From contig JAABQE010000282.1 of the NCBI GenBank assembly GCA_011391655.1, positions 1 through 6,379 on the forward strand: DNA of 6,379 nucleotides, given 5' to 3'. Both the position numbers and the translations under genes were made by a program. The DNA comes from Hydrogenophilales bacterium (lineage in GTDB: Bacteria; Pseudomonadota; Gammaproteobacteria; Burkholderiales; Thiobacillaceae). Below are positions 1 through 6,375 of the stretch, piece after piece; position 1 is the stretch's first letter; each line of letters opens with the position of its first letter. The notes below the pieces were generated by a model. It was not told the origin of the DNA, did no database searches, and was given only the letters and a program-made list of their open reading frames with translations.

Positions 1-1440
1 GCCGAGGTTTCCATGTTTGCGCGTAATCAGGCGGGTGCGCTGGAAGCCACCCAGTTGTGGATGGCGGCTGAACCGGACTCGGAACGCGCGCAACAAACTC
101 TGGTGGGCTTGTTGCTGAATGAAGGCAAGCTCGATGAAGCCGAGCCCATTCTGCGTAATTTGCTGAAGCAGACTCCGGCAGACGTCTTTATGCAGATGTC
201 TGCGTTGATCGGGAAAATGCGTGACCATCAGGCCGCGCTGGCCATGACCGAGCGCCTGGCAGCCGATTACCCGGCGCTGCCTGAAGCACGCTTTGCGGTC
301 GCGCAGGCGGCGCTTCACGGCGGGCGCCTGGACGTTGCGGATGCCGCATTGAAGCAGGCCGACAGCCTGCGTCCTGGCTGGGAACCGGCTGCGTTGATGC
401 GTGCACAGATTCTGTCCAAAACTTCGTTAAGCGATGCGCTGACCTTCATGCGCGATTTTCTGGCCAAGTATCCCCATGCGCGCGAAGTGCGGCTGGCGTA
501 TGCGCGTTCGCTGGTCAGCGCCAATCAGATCACCGAGGCACGCGCCGAGTTCACCCGGCTGACCCAGGAGATGCCGCGCAATGCCGAGGTGACCCTGGCG
601 ACGGGTTTGCTGGCCTTGCAAATGGGCGATCTTGAGGCGGCGCGCGGCCTGCTGACAGAAACGCTGGAATACGAACCGCGCGATGCGGACATGGTGTATT
701 ACTACCTGGGACAGGTGGCTGAGCGGATGAAGCAACCCGAGGTGGCGGCGGCGCATTACGCCGAGGTCAAGGCGGGCAATTACCTGGTGTCGGCGCGCGC
801 GCGACAGGCCGCGTTGCTGGCGCAGGCGGGCAAACTGGATGAGGCCCGTGCGTTGCTGGCGTTCACGCATGGCGAAAACGATGCGCAAAACGTGCGGCTG
901 ATTCAGGCGCAGGCCGAGTTGCTGGGCGACGCCAAAAAATATGCGCTGGCATTTGAGACGCTGTCGGAGGGCATCAAGCGCTACCCTAGCGCGTCCGATT
1001 TGTTGTATGACCGCGCCATGGTGGCCGAAAAGCTGGGCAAGCTGGATGTGCTGGAACAGGATTTGCGCAAGGTGATTGCGCTGAGTCCGGACAATGCACA
1101 GGCTTACAACGCGCTGGGATATACGCTGGCTGATCGCACCGATCGGCTGGCTGAAGCGATTACCCTGCTGGACAAGGCGTTGTCGCTGGCCCCCAATGAC
1201 GCCTACATTCTGGATAGCGTCGGCTGGGCGCAGTATCGTTCGGGCAATTTGGCGCGCGCGCAGGAGTATCTGGAACGTGCTTACAAAGTCCGTCCCGACC
1301 CCGAAATTGCTGCTCATCTGGGCGAAGTATTGTGGGCACGCGGGCAGCGCGATGAGGCTGGCAAGCTATGGCAGACCGGTCTGCAAAGTCATCCCCAGAA
1401 TGAAGTGCTGCTGGAAACCCTGCACCGGCTGAACCCCTGA
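1..1440 (+). CDS. TPR-repeat protein upstream of lolB (5' partial)
   Basis: The reading frame is already open at base 1 and no stop precedes the ATG at 13, so the true start probably lies upstream and the N-terminus, including any signal peptide, is missing. From the ATG at 13 there are 475 residues, almost all helix-turn-helix tetratricopeptide repeats. The clearest repeats are near residues 24-57, 157-224, 326-359, 362-396, 397-430 and 431-463; they show the A/G-Y, A-x-x-x-L and terminal Pro pattern, for example SLAPND and KVRPDP at repeat ends. No catalytic domain is visible. The TPR fold is a protein-binding scaffold. Large TPR proteins commonly sit just before lolB in betaproteobacteria, so an envelope or assembly role is plausible, but that is inferred from position only. 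The stop overlaps the lolB start by one base (TGATG), which suggests coupled translation. The TPR call is secure; the specific function is unknown. Confidence 0.9.
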   Translation, partial: AEVSMFARNQAGALEATQLWMAAEPDSERAQQTLVGLLLNEGKLDEAEPILRNLLKQTPADVFMQMSALIGKMRDHQAALAMTERLAADYPALPEARFAVAQAALHGGRLDVADAALKQADSLRPGWEPAALMRAQILSKTSLSDALTFMRDFLAKYPHAREVRLAYARSLVSANQITEARAEFTRLTQEMPRNAEVTLATGLLALQMGDLEAARGLLTETLEYEPRDADMVYYYLGQVAERMKQPEVAAAHYAEVKAGNYLVSARARQAALLAQAGKLDEARALLAFTHGENDAQNVRLIQAQAELLGDAKKYALAFETLSEGIKRYPSASDLLYDRAMVAEKLGKLDVLEQDLRKVIALSPDNAQAYNALGYTLADRTDRLAEAITLLDKALSLAPNDAYILDSVGWAQYRSGNLARAQEYLERAYKVRPDPEIAAHLGEVLWARGQRDEAGKLWQTGLQSHPQNEVLLETLHRLNP

Positions 1441-2003
1441 TGACGCGCCGGATTGTCGTGCTGTTGCTGACGCTGGCGCTGGGCGGTTGTGCCTCGACCG
1501 TTCCTGTCCCGTCTGCGCCGGTGGATGCGCGGTTGTCGGACAACTGGATTCTGCAGGGGCGCATCGGCATTCAAACCGATGAGCAAAGCCTGTCCGGGAC
1601 GCTCCACTGGCAACACCGTGCCCAATCGGATGAACTGTTGCTGACCTCGCCGTTGGGGCAGGGCGTCGCCCGGATTCTGATCAACGCTGAAGGCGCGGCG
1701 CTTGAGCTACCCAATCAGCCCGCGCGGCACGCGGCGGATGTCGAGACGCTGACGCGTGAAACCCTCGGGTATGCGCTGCCGGTGTCGGGTTTGGTCTGGT
1801 GGGTGCAAGCGCACCCTGCGCCTGGCCGTGTTTTTGAAGCGACGCGTGATGCCGCCGGGCGTCTGGCGCAGCTCAAACAGGATGGCTGGGTGATCGATTA
1901 TCTGCAATACGCTGTTGATGCGCCTGCGCGCCCTCGCAAGTTGCTGGTGGCGCGCGACGGGCTGGAAATCCGCCTGGTGGCCGACAACTGGACCGCCGAA
2001 TGA
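1440..2003 (+). CDS. lolB: outer-membrane lipoprotein LolB
   Basis: LolB is the outer-membrane receptor of the Lol pathway: it takes lipoproteins from the periplasmic carrier LolA and inserts them into the outer membrane. The 187-residue product begins with a lipoprotein signal (Arg3-Arg4, a hydrophobic stretch, lipobox LGGC with Cys17 as the lipidation site). Residue +2 is Ala, not Asp, which fits outer-membrane sorting. The LolB beta-barrel domain spans about residues 34-185, with GRIGI at 40-44, the SPLGQG loop at 70-75, the LPVSGLVWWV segment at 113-122 and the closing DNW at 182-184. These match the E. coli protein as I remember it; the Leu in the SPLG loop probably corresponds to the protruding hydrophobic Leu needed for membrane insertion. 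The ATG overlaps the preceding stop and has no strong Shine-Dalgarno, so translation is probably coupled to the TPR gene. The stop overlaps ispE by ATGA. Confidence 0.95.
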   Translation: MTRRIVVLLLTLALGGCASTVPVPSAPVDARLSDNWILQGRIGIQTDEQSLSGTLHWQHRAQSDELLLTSPLGQGVARILINAEGAALELPNQPARHAADVETLTRETLGYALPVSGLVWWVQAHPAPGRVFEATRDAAGRLAQLKQDGWVIDYLQYAVDAPARPRKLLVARDGLEIRLVADNWTAE

Positions 2004-2833
2004 GCCACGCTTACCCCGCCCCCGCCAAACTCAATTTGTTCTTGCATGTTGTCGGCCGTCGCGCAGACGGCTACCACCTGTTGCAAAGCGTCTTCCGCTT
2101 GATTGATCGCGCCGACACGGTGCACCTCGAATTGCGTGACGACGGTCGGGTGATGCGCGAGCGCGATTTGCCTGGCGTGGCCGAGGACGACGATTTGACG
2201 GTGCGCGCCGCGCAGTTGCTGCAAACCTGCGCCCCGGAAGGCGCGGGCGTGAGCATCCGGCTCGAAAAAGTCCTGCCGATGGGTGGCGGGCTGGGCGGTG
2301 GCAGTTCGGATGCAGCCACCGTGCTGCTGGCGCTGAATCGCTTGTGGCAGGTCAACCTGTCGCGTGAGAAATTACAACAACTCGCGCTGCAATTGGGTGC
2401 CGATGTGCCAGTTTTCGTGTTTGGCCAGACCGCTATTGCCGAAGGCGTGGGCGAAATCCTGTGCCCGCTGAGCGTGCCGCCAGCGTGGTATGTGGTGCTC
2501 ATGCCGCCGGTACAGGTGCCGACCGCTGCAATTTTTGCTGCGCCGGAATTGACGCGCAACACGCCTGCCCTTAAAATAGCGCGCTTTTCCGCAGGCATGG
2601 GTCGAAATGACCTGCAGTCAGTGGTTGTCAGTCGCTATCCCGAAGTCGCCCGTTATCTTGAATGGCTGGCGCAGTTTGGCGAGGCGCGGATGACCGGTTC
2701 GGGTGCCTGTGTGTTTGCATCATTTGGGTCGGAAGACGCGGCGTGGAACGTGCTGCGCCAACTGCCCGACACGATGCAGGGTTTTGTGGCGCAGGGCCTC
2801 GACATGCATCCGTTGTTTGATTATTGCGCCTGA
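2000..2833 (+). CDS. ispE: 4-diphosphocytidyl-2-C-methyl-D-erythritol kinase
   Basis: IspE is the cytoplasmic GHMP-family kinase that phosphorylates CDP-methylerythritol at the 2-hydroxyl using ATP, the fourth step of the MEP isoprenoid pathway. The 277-residue length is normal for the family. The N-terminal PAPAKLNLFL segment carries Lys10 and RADGYHLLQS lies at 21-30. The ATP-binding glycine loop PMGGGLGGGSS is at 93-103. GADVPVF at 133-139 contains Asp135, the likely catalytic base paired with Lys10. GRNDLQ at 201-206 and the C-terminal MTGSGACVF at 231-239 complete the family motifs. The start overlaps the lolB stop (ATGA) with only a weak TGGA upstream, so translational coupling is likely. 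The last third of the gene also contains a sigma70-like promoter (2549-2577) whose -10 box requires the codon ATA at 2576-2578. All key residues are present. Confidence 0.97.
   Translation: MSHAYPAPAKLNLFLHVVGRRADGYHLLQSVFRLIDRADTVHLELRDDGRVMRERDLPGVAEDDDLTVRAAQLLQTCAPEGAGVSIRLEKVLPMGGGLGGGSSDAATVLLALNRLWQVNLSREKLQQLALQLGADVPVFVFGQTAIAEGVGEILCPLSVPPAWYVVLMPPVQVPTAAIFAAPELTRNTPALKIARFSAGMGRNDLQSVVVSRYPEVARYLEWLAQFGEARMTGSGACVFASFGSEDAAWNVLRQLPDTMQGFVAQGLDMHPLFDYCA
2549..2577 (+). promoter_or_regulatory. predicted sigma70 promoter inside ispE
   Basis: The -35 box TTGACG (2549-2554, five of six consensus bases) is followed by exactly 17 bases and the -10 box TAAAAT (2572-2577, five of six). An A/T-rich run lies just upstream at 2530-2537. 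The predicted start is near 2584, about 280 bases before tRNA-Gln and about 430 before prs. It is the best consensus match I noticed in the window and lies in an otherwise GC-rich coding region. It would give tRNA-Gln, and prs by readthrough, a promoter independent of lolB-ispE. This is a pattern match only. Confidence 0.5.
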
Positions 2834-2837
2834 GCAA

Positions 2838-2866
2838 TACCCGTATTTCAGTTAAGTAGTACCCGT
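2838..2866 (+). repeat. TACCCGT direct repeat in front of tRNA-Gln
   Basis: Two identical copies of TACCCGT lie at 2838-2844 and 2860-2866, with start points 22 bases apart, about two helical turns. The second copy directly abuts the first base of the tRNA. The pair may be chance or may form a binding site near the tRNA; no known operator is recognised. Confidence 0.3.
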
Positions 2867-2941
2867 TGGGGAGTCGCCAAGTGGTAAGGCATCGGATTTT
2901 GATTCCGACATTCGTAGGTTCGATCCCTACCTCCCCAGCCA
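2867..2941 (+). tRNA. tRNA-Gln (anticodon TTG)
   Basis: A complete cloverleaf can be folded by eye. The acceptor TGGGGAG (2867-2873) pairs perfectly with CTCCCCA (2931-2937). The D stem is GCC/GGC (2876-2878 with 2888-2890). The anticodon stem is TCGGA/TCCGA (2892-2896 with 2904-2908), with the seven-base loop at 2897-2903 carrying TTG at 2899-2901. The T stem is GTAGG/CCTAC (2914-2918 with 2926-2930) with loop TTCGATC. The discriminator G is at 2938 and CCA is encoded at 2939-2941. The anticodon UUG reads CAA and, by wobble, CAG; the weak-start acceptor pair U1-A72 and G73 are typical of bacterial tRNA-Gln. A tRNA-Gln between ispE and prs is a recurring betaproteobacterial arrangement, recalled rather than checked. 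Confidence 0.98.
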
Positions 2942-2950
2942 GATTATGTG

Positions 2951-2981
2951 AACAGCCGCCAGTGGCGGCTGTTTTTGTTTT
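2951..2981 (+). terminator. intrinsic terminator after tRNA-Gln
   Basis: A perfect ten-base-pair stem, AACAGCCGCC (2951-2960) with GGCGGCTGTT (2964-2973), closes over the three-base loop AGT. It runs into the T-rich tail TTTTTGTTTT (2972-2981). This is a strong Rho-independent terminator ten bases after the tRNA CCA end. It ends only 30 bases before the prs start codon, so it should reduce entry of upstream transcripts into prs unless readthrough or regulation occurs. Confidence 0.9.
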
Positions 2982-3001
2982 GGTGTCTGAGTCCAACCGC
3001 C

Positions 3002-3005
3002 GGAG
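3002..3005 (+). promoter_or_regulatory. Shine-Dalgarno site setting the prs GTG start
   Basis: GGAG lies six bases before the GTG at 3012. This supports GTG, rather than the in-frame ATG at 3030, as the start. The resulting protein has the family length. Confidence 0.75.
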
Positions 3006-3011
3006 ACGCGC

Positions 3012-3962
3012 GTGTCCATAGACAACTTGATGGTGTTTAGCGGGAATGCCAACCCGCGCCTGGCCAGCGATGTGGTGCGCCATCTCAATATCCGGTTGGG
3101 CCGCGCCACCGTGGCGCGCTTTTCCGATGGCGAGGTGATGGTCGAAATCCTTGAGAACGTGCGCGGCAAGGATGTGTTCGTGCTGCAATCGACCTGCCAG
3201 CCAACCAATGACACCTTGATGGAAGTGATGGTGATGGTGGATGCATTGAAGCGCGCGTCGGCCGGCCGCATCACTGCCGCGATCCCGTATTATGGCTATG
3301 CCCGCCAGGATCGCCGGACCCGTTCGGCGCGGGTGGCGATCACAGCCAAGGTGGTGGCCAACATGTTGCAGGGCGCTGGCATCGATCGCCTGCTGACGAT
3401 GGATCTGCACTCGGACCAGATTCAGGGCTTTTTCGACGTTCCGGTCGACAACATTTATTCCAGCCCTATTCTGCTGGGCGACATCTGGAAGCGCAATCAC
3501 CCGAATCTGATGGTGGTGTCGCCCGATGTGGGCGGCGTGGTGCGGGCGCGGGCGATTGCCAAGCGCCTCGAGTGCGAGTTGGCGATCATCGACAAGCGCC
3601 GCCCCAAACCCAACGTCGCCAAGGTGATGAACATCATCGGTGACGTGAGAGATCGCACCTGCATCATCATGGATGACATGGTGGATACCGCGAATACGCT
3701 GTGCGAGGCGGCCAACGCGCTGAAAGAGCATGGTGCGAAAAAGGTGATGGCGTATTGCACCCATGCGGTGTTGTCAGGCACAGCGGCCGAGCGCGTGACG
3801 AACTCCGCGCTGGATGAGTTGGTGATAACCGACACCATTCCGCTGCGCGAGGATGCGCTGGCGTGCAAGAAAATCCGCCAATTGTCGGTGGCTGAGTTGC
3901 TGGCGGAAACCATCCGCCGCATCAGTAATGAAGATTCTGTCAGCTCGCTCTTTATTGAGTAG
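3012..3962 (+). CDS. prs: ribose-phosphate pyrophosphokinase (PRPP synthetase)
   Basis: Prs transfers pyrophosphate from ATP to ribose 5-phosphate to make PRPP, the precursor of purines, pyrimidines, NAD, His and Trp; it is a cytoplasmic hexamer. The 316 residues match the usual class I length (about 315). Visible motifs are FSDGE at 37-41, the ATP-binding stretch YARQDRR at 96-102, the family signature beginning [11 protein letters not shown] at 131-141 with His133, SPDVGG at 170-175, the flexible catalytic loop KRRPKPN at 195-201, and the PRPP/ribose-5-phosphate loop DDMVDTANT at 221-229. The last has Ala-Asn where E. coli has Gly-Gly. The C-terminus [17 protein letters not shown] is typical. 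The start is GTG with GGAG six bases upstream. No promoter is visible between the terminator and the start, so transcription probably begins further upstream (perhaps 2549-2577) and passes the terminator. Confidence 0.98.
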   Translation: MSIDNLMVFSGNANPRLASDVVRHLNIRLGRATVARFSDGEVMVEILENVRGKDVFVLQSTCQPTNDTLMEVMVMVDALKRASAGRITAAIPYYGYARQDRRTRSARVAITAKVVANMLQGAGIDRLLTMDLHSDQIQGFFDVPVDNIYSSPILLGDIWKRNHPNLMVVSPDVGGVVRARAIAKRLECELAIIDKRRPKPNVAKVMNIIGDVRDRTCIIMDDMVDTANTLCEAANALKEHGAKKVMAYCTHAVLSGTAAERVTNSALDELVITDTIPLREDALACKKIRQLSVAELLAETIRRISNEDSVSSLFIE

Positions 3963-3974
3963 CGAGCCTGGAAT

Positions 3975-3992
3975 GCCCCTGGTCGCGGGGGC
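3975..3992 (+). other. GC hairpin between prs and rplY
   Basis: GCCCC (3975-3979) can pair with GGGGC (3988-3992) across an eight-base loop, 12 bases after the prs stop. What follows is only moderately T-rich (TTGTTGTCTATTTATG), with no clean T-run, so this is at best a weak terminator or a processing/stability hairpin that tunes prs versus rplY mRNA. No convincing promoter for rplY was seen in the remaining 41 bases. Confidence 0.35.
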
Positions 3993-4022
3993 GGGTTGTT
4001 GTCTATTTATGTTGTAAAAATT

Positions 4023-4026
4023 GGAG
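4023..4026 (+). promoter_or_regulatory. strong Shine-Dalgarno site of rplY
   Basis: GGAG lies seven bases before the ATG at 4034 in an A/T-rich, unstructured leader. This suits a highly translated ribosomal protein gene and contrasts with the poor sites of lolB, ispE and pth. Confidence 0.75.
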
Positions 4027-4033
4027 AAATACT

Positions 4034-4651
4034 ATGGAAATCGAAGTCATTGCTGCCAAACGTGAGTTGCAAGGTACGGGTGCGAGCCGCCGTCTGCGTC
4101 ACGCGGGCAAGGTTCCCGGCATCGTCTACGGCGGCACCGCTGCTCCCGTACAGATCGAGCTGGATCACAACGCGCTGTATCACTCGCTGCGCAAAGAGGC
4201 GTTCCACGCTTCCGTGCTGACGATGAATATCGACGGCGCCAAGGAATCGGTTCTGCTGCGCGATGCGCAATGGCATCCCTACAAGCAGCAAGTGCTGCAT
4301 GTTGACTTCCAGCGCGTCGACAAAACCCACAAAATTCACGTCAAGGTGCCCCTGCATTTCCTTAATGCAGACGTTTCACCTGGTGTTAAAACGGGTGGCG
4401 GCAAGGTCAGCCATGTGATGACTGAAATCGACGTCAGCTGTTTGCCCGGCAACCTGCCAGAGTTCATTTCCGTCGACTTGAGTGGCCTGGAGCTGGGGCA
4501 TTCTGTCCATGTGGCTGAGCTCACATTGCCCGAAGGTGTGGAACTCGTTGCCCATGTTCTGCATGAGAACCCCGCTGTGGCGTCGGTCACGCTGCCCAAA
4601 GGCATGAAGTCAGATGAGTCTGCGCCCGGGGCTGCTGCACCCGCAGCCTGA
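4034..4651 (+). CDS. rplY: 50S ribosomal protein bL25, long Ctc-type
   Basis: bL25 binds 5S rRNA in the central protuberance of the large subunit. This 205-residue form is the two-domain Ctc/TL5 type, unlike the short E. coli L25 of about 94 residues. The N-terminal RNA-binding domain spans about residues 1-95, with [16 protein letters not shown] at 19-34 and [19 protein letters not shown] at 74-92. The C-terminal beta domain spans about 96-190, with VKVPLHFL at 103-110, [16 protein letters not shown] at 135-150 and LPEGVELV at 165-172. A short Ala/Pro-rich tail follows (196-205). The start has a strong GGAG seven bases upstream. The gene is separated from prs by 71 bases and from pth by 39. 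Long bL25 next to pth and ychF is the standard order in many betaproteobacteria (recalled), grouping translation functions. Confidence 0.96.
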   Translation: MEIEVIAAKRELQGTGASRRLRHAGKVPGIVYGGTAAPVQIELDHNALYHSLRKEAFHASVLTMNIDGAKESVLLRDAQWHPYKQQVLHVDFQRVDKTHKIHVKVPLHFLNADVSPGVKTGGGKVSHVMTEIDVSCLPGNLPEFISVDLSGLELGHSVHVAELTLPEGVELVAHVLHENPAVASVTLPKGMKSDESAPGAAAPAA

Positions 4652-4690
4652 GTCATTGCGGCAGCCTCTGTCGTTGCGTCCTGACTCGCC

Positions 4691-5287
4691 ATGACGGCGC
4701 CTCGCCTGATTGTCGGCCTCGGTAACCCGGGGCGCGACTACGAAGAAACCCGGCATAACGCCGGGTTTTGGTTTTGCGCGCGGCTCGCGCAAACGTGGGG
4801 GGCATCGCTTGCGATGGAGTCGCGTTTTCATGGCATCGTGGGCAAAAGCGCACGCAATGTATGGATGCTGCTGCCGCAAACCTACATGAATCGCTCAGGT
4901 CAGGCGGTCGGTGCGCTGGCGCGCTTTCATCGCATTGAACCCGCCGAGATTCTGGTGGTGCACGATGAACTCGATATTCCGCCCGGTCAGTTGCGCCTCA
5001 AGTTTGGTGGCGGCATGGGCGGGCACAATGGCCTCAAGGACATCACGTCGCATCTGGGGACGCAGGATTATTGGCGGCTGCGCATCGGCATCGGTCATCC
5101 CGGCGATCGCAACGAAGTGGTGAATTATGTTTTGAAGCCGCCGCGACGTGAGGAGCAGGCCGACATCGAGAGTGCCATTGAGCGCGCGATCGATCTGATG
5201 CCTCTGATCGAAAAAGCTGACTGGAACGCGGCCATCCAGCGCGCCAATACCAAATCCGCTCCACCCAACATTCAGGAAAAATCATGA
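4691..5287 (+). CDS. pth: peptidyl-tRNA hydrolase
   Basis: Pth cleaves the ester bond of peptidyl-tRNAs that drop off the ribosome, recycling tRNA; it is a cytoplasmic, normally essential enzyme. The 198-residue length is normal. Motifs in order are LIVGLGNPG at 6-14 with Asn12, TRHNAG at 20-25 with catalytic His22, TYMNRSG at 64-70 with Asn67, VVHDELD at 89-95 with Asp92 (partner of the His), [12 protein letters not shown] at 106-117 with Asn113, and [10 protein letters not shown] at 129-138. All the active-site residues known from E. coli are present. The 39-base gap after rplY holds no recognisable Shine-Dalgarno before the ATG, so initiation may be weak or leaderless-like. A terminator-like hairpin (4746-4775) lies over codons 19-29. 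The stop overlaps the ychF start by ATGA. Confidence 0.97.
   Translation: MTAPRLIVGLGNPGRDYEETRHNAGFWFCARLAQTWGASLAMESRFHGIVGKSARNVWMLLPQTYMNRSGQAVGALARFHRIEPAEILVVHDELDIPPGQLRLKFGGGMGGHNGLKDITSHLGTQDYWRLRIGIGHPGDRNEVVNYVLKPPRREEQADIESAIERAIDLMPLIEKADWNAAIQRANTKSAPPNIQEKS
4746..4775 (+). other. terminator-like hairpin inside pth
   Basis: AAACCCGGC (4746-4754) pairs perfectly over nine positions with GCCGGGTTT (4760-4768) across the loop ATAAC, and is followed by a tail reading TTTTGGTTTT (4766-4775). The core stem has six G-C pairs. The tail is interrupted by GG, so termination would be partial. It lies 55 bases after the pth start, within the codons for the active-site region around His22. 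Active translation of pth would mask it. Confidence 0.35.
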
Positions 5288-6375
5288 GCCTAAAATGCGG
5301 CATTGTTGGCTTGCCCAACGTCGGAAAATCCACGCTTTTCAATGCGCTGACCCAGGCGGGCATCGCGGCGGAAAACTATCCTTTTTGCACTATTGAGCCG
5401 AATACTGGCGTGGTTGAGGTGCCCGATTCGCGGCTGACACAGCTGGCCGAGATCATCAAGCCTCAGAAGATCGTTCCGGCGATTGTGGAATTTGTCGATA
5501 TCGCAGGGTTGGTGGCGGGCGCATCAAAAGGCGAGGGCCTGGGCAACCAGTTTCTGGCCACCATTCGCGAAACCGATGCGATCTGCCATGTGGTGCGCTG
5601 TTTCCATGACGAAAATGTGATCCATGTGGCGGGCAAGGTCGATCCGCTGTCGGATATCGAAACCATTGCGACCGAGTTGGCGCTGGCTGATCTGGCGAGC
5701 ACGGAAAAGGCCTTGATACGCTATGAAAAGGCGGCACGCGGTGGCGACAAGGAGGCGAAAGTGATCGCTGAAGCCTTGAAGCCAGTGTTGGCGGCACTCA
5801 ATGAGGGGCGTCCGGCGCGTGCCGCCGGGCTCGACGCTGAAGGGATGGAGGCGATCAAGCCACTGTGTTTGATGACGGTCAAACCCACGCTGTATGTTGC
5901 CAATGTCAGTGAAGATGGTTTTCACGACAACCCCATGCTGGATGCGTTGAAGGCGTTTGCCGAAAAGGAGGGCGCGCCCGTGGTGCCGGTGTGCGCTGCG
6001 CTGGAAGCCGAGTTGCAGGAGCTGGATGAGAGCGAGCGCGTCGAATACCTGAAAGAGTTGGGTTGGGATGAGCCTGGCTTGAACCGCTTGATCCGTGCAG
6101 CTTACGATCTACTGGGTTTGCAGACCTATTTCACCGCGGGGGTGAAAGAGGTGCGTGCCTGGACCATCCATAAGGGCGATACCGCGCCGCAGGCCGCCGG
6201 CGTCATCCACACCGATTTCGAGCGCGGCTTCATTCGTGCCCAGACGATCGCGTTCGAAGATTTTGTTGCCTGCAAGGGAGAGCAAGGCGCCAAGGAGGCC
6301 GGCAAAATGCGGGCCGAAGGCAAGGAGTACGTGGTTAAGGATGGCGATGTGCTGAACTTTCTGTTCAATGTCTAG
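5284..6375 (+). CDS. ychF: redox-regulated ATPase YchF (OLA1 family)
   Basis: YchF is an Obg-related P-loop protein of the OLA1 subfamily that prefers ATP to GTP, binds ribosomes and is linked to oxidative stress response and translation control. The 363 residues are full length. The Walker A/G1 motif GLPNVGKST is at 9-17, G3 DIAGLV is at 73-78, and His114 stands in NVIHV, the position of the catalytic His reported for this family. The G4 position reads NVSE at 207-210 instead of NKxD, which explains the ATP preference. A helical, charged coiled-coil insert lies at about 125-190, and the C-terminal TGS domain at about 281-363 ends in [16 protein letters not shown] lies six bases before the ATG (5274-5277), inside the end of pth, and the start overlaps the pth stop by ATGA, so the two genes are cotranscribed and probably coupled. 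Only four bases follow the stop in this window, so no terminator can be seen. Confidence 0.98.
   Translation: MSLKCGIVGLPNVGKSTLFNALTQAGIAAENYPFCTIEPNTGVVEVPDSRLTQLAEIIKPQKIVPAIVEFVDIAGLVAGASKGEGLGNQFLATIRETDAICHVVRCFHDENVIHVAGKVDPLSDIETIATELALADLASTEKALIRYEKAARGGDKEAKVIAEALKPVLAALNEGRPARAAGLDAEGMEAIKPLCLMTVKPTLYVANVSEDGFHDNPMLDALKAFAEKEGAPVVPVCAALEAELQELDESERVEYLKELGWDEPGLNRLIRAAYDLLGLQTYFTAGVKEVRAWTIHKGDTAPQAAGVIHTDFERGFIRAQTIAFEDFVACKGEQGAKEAGKMRAEGKEYVVKDGDVLNFLFNV

Noticed and set aside
427..1317. Open frame of 296 codons on the minus strand opposite the TPR gene
   Set aside because: The translation has shadow-like composition (many Gln, Arg, His) and no motif. The + strand frame has clear TPR repeats.
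1371..1384. Perfect 14-base palindrome GCAGACCGGTCTGC near the end of the TPR gene
   Set aside because: A palindrome of this size is expected about 0.4 times by chance in a window this long. It has no partner copy and lies in conserved coding sequence.
2830..2858. Possible tRNA-Gln promoter in the ispE-tRNA gap (TAAGTA as -10)
   Set aside because: The matching -35 position reads CTGAGC, a poor match, and the -10 is only moderate. The promoter at 2549-2577 is far better.
3102..3123. GC-rich inverted repeat followed by TTTT inside prs
   Set aside because: The stem CGCGCCA/TGGCGCG has a three-base loop but only four T follow. It is likely a by-product of GC-rich codons, and it warns that such hairpins can arise by chance here.
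2628..3764. Open frame of 378 codons on the minus strand covering the end of ispE, tRNA-Gln, the terminator and most of prs
   Set aside because: It lies antisense to three clear features, crosses a tRNA and terminator, and its translation is rich in His/Arg/Gln with no recognisable domain. This is a typical shadow frame of GC-rich coding DNA.
3996..4020. Possible promoter for rplY in the T/A-rich leader
   Set aside because: TTGTTG and several A/T-rich hexamers are present, but none has a -35 and -10 pair at 16-18 base spacing.
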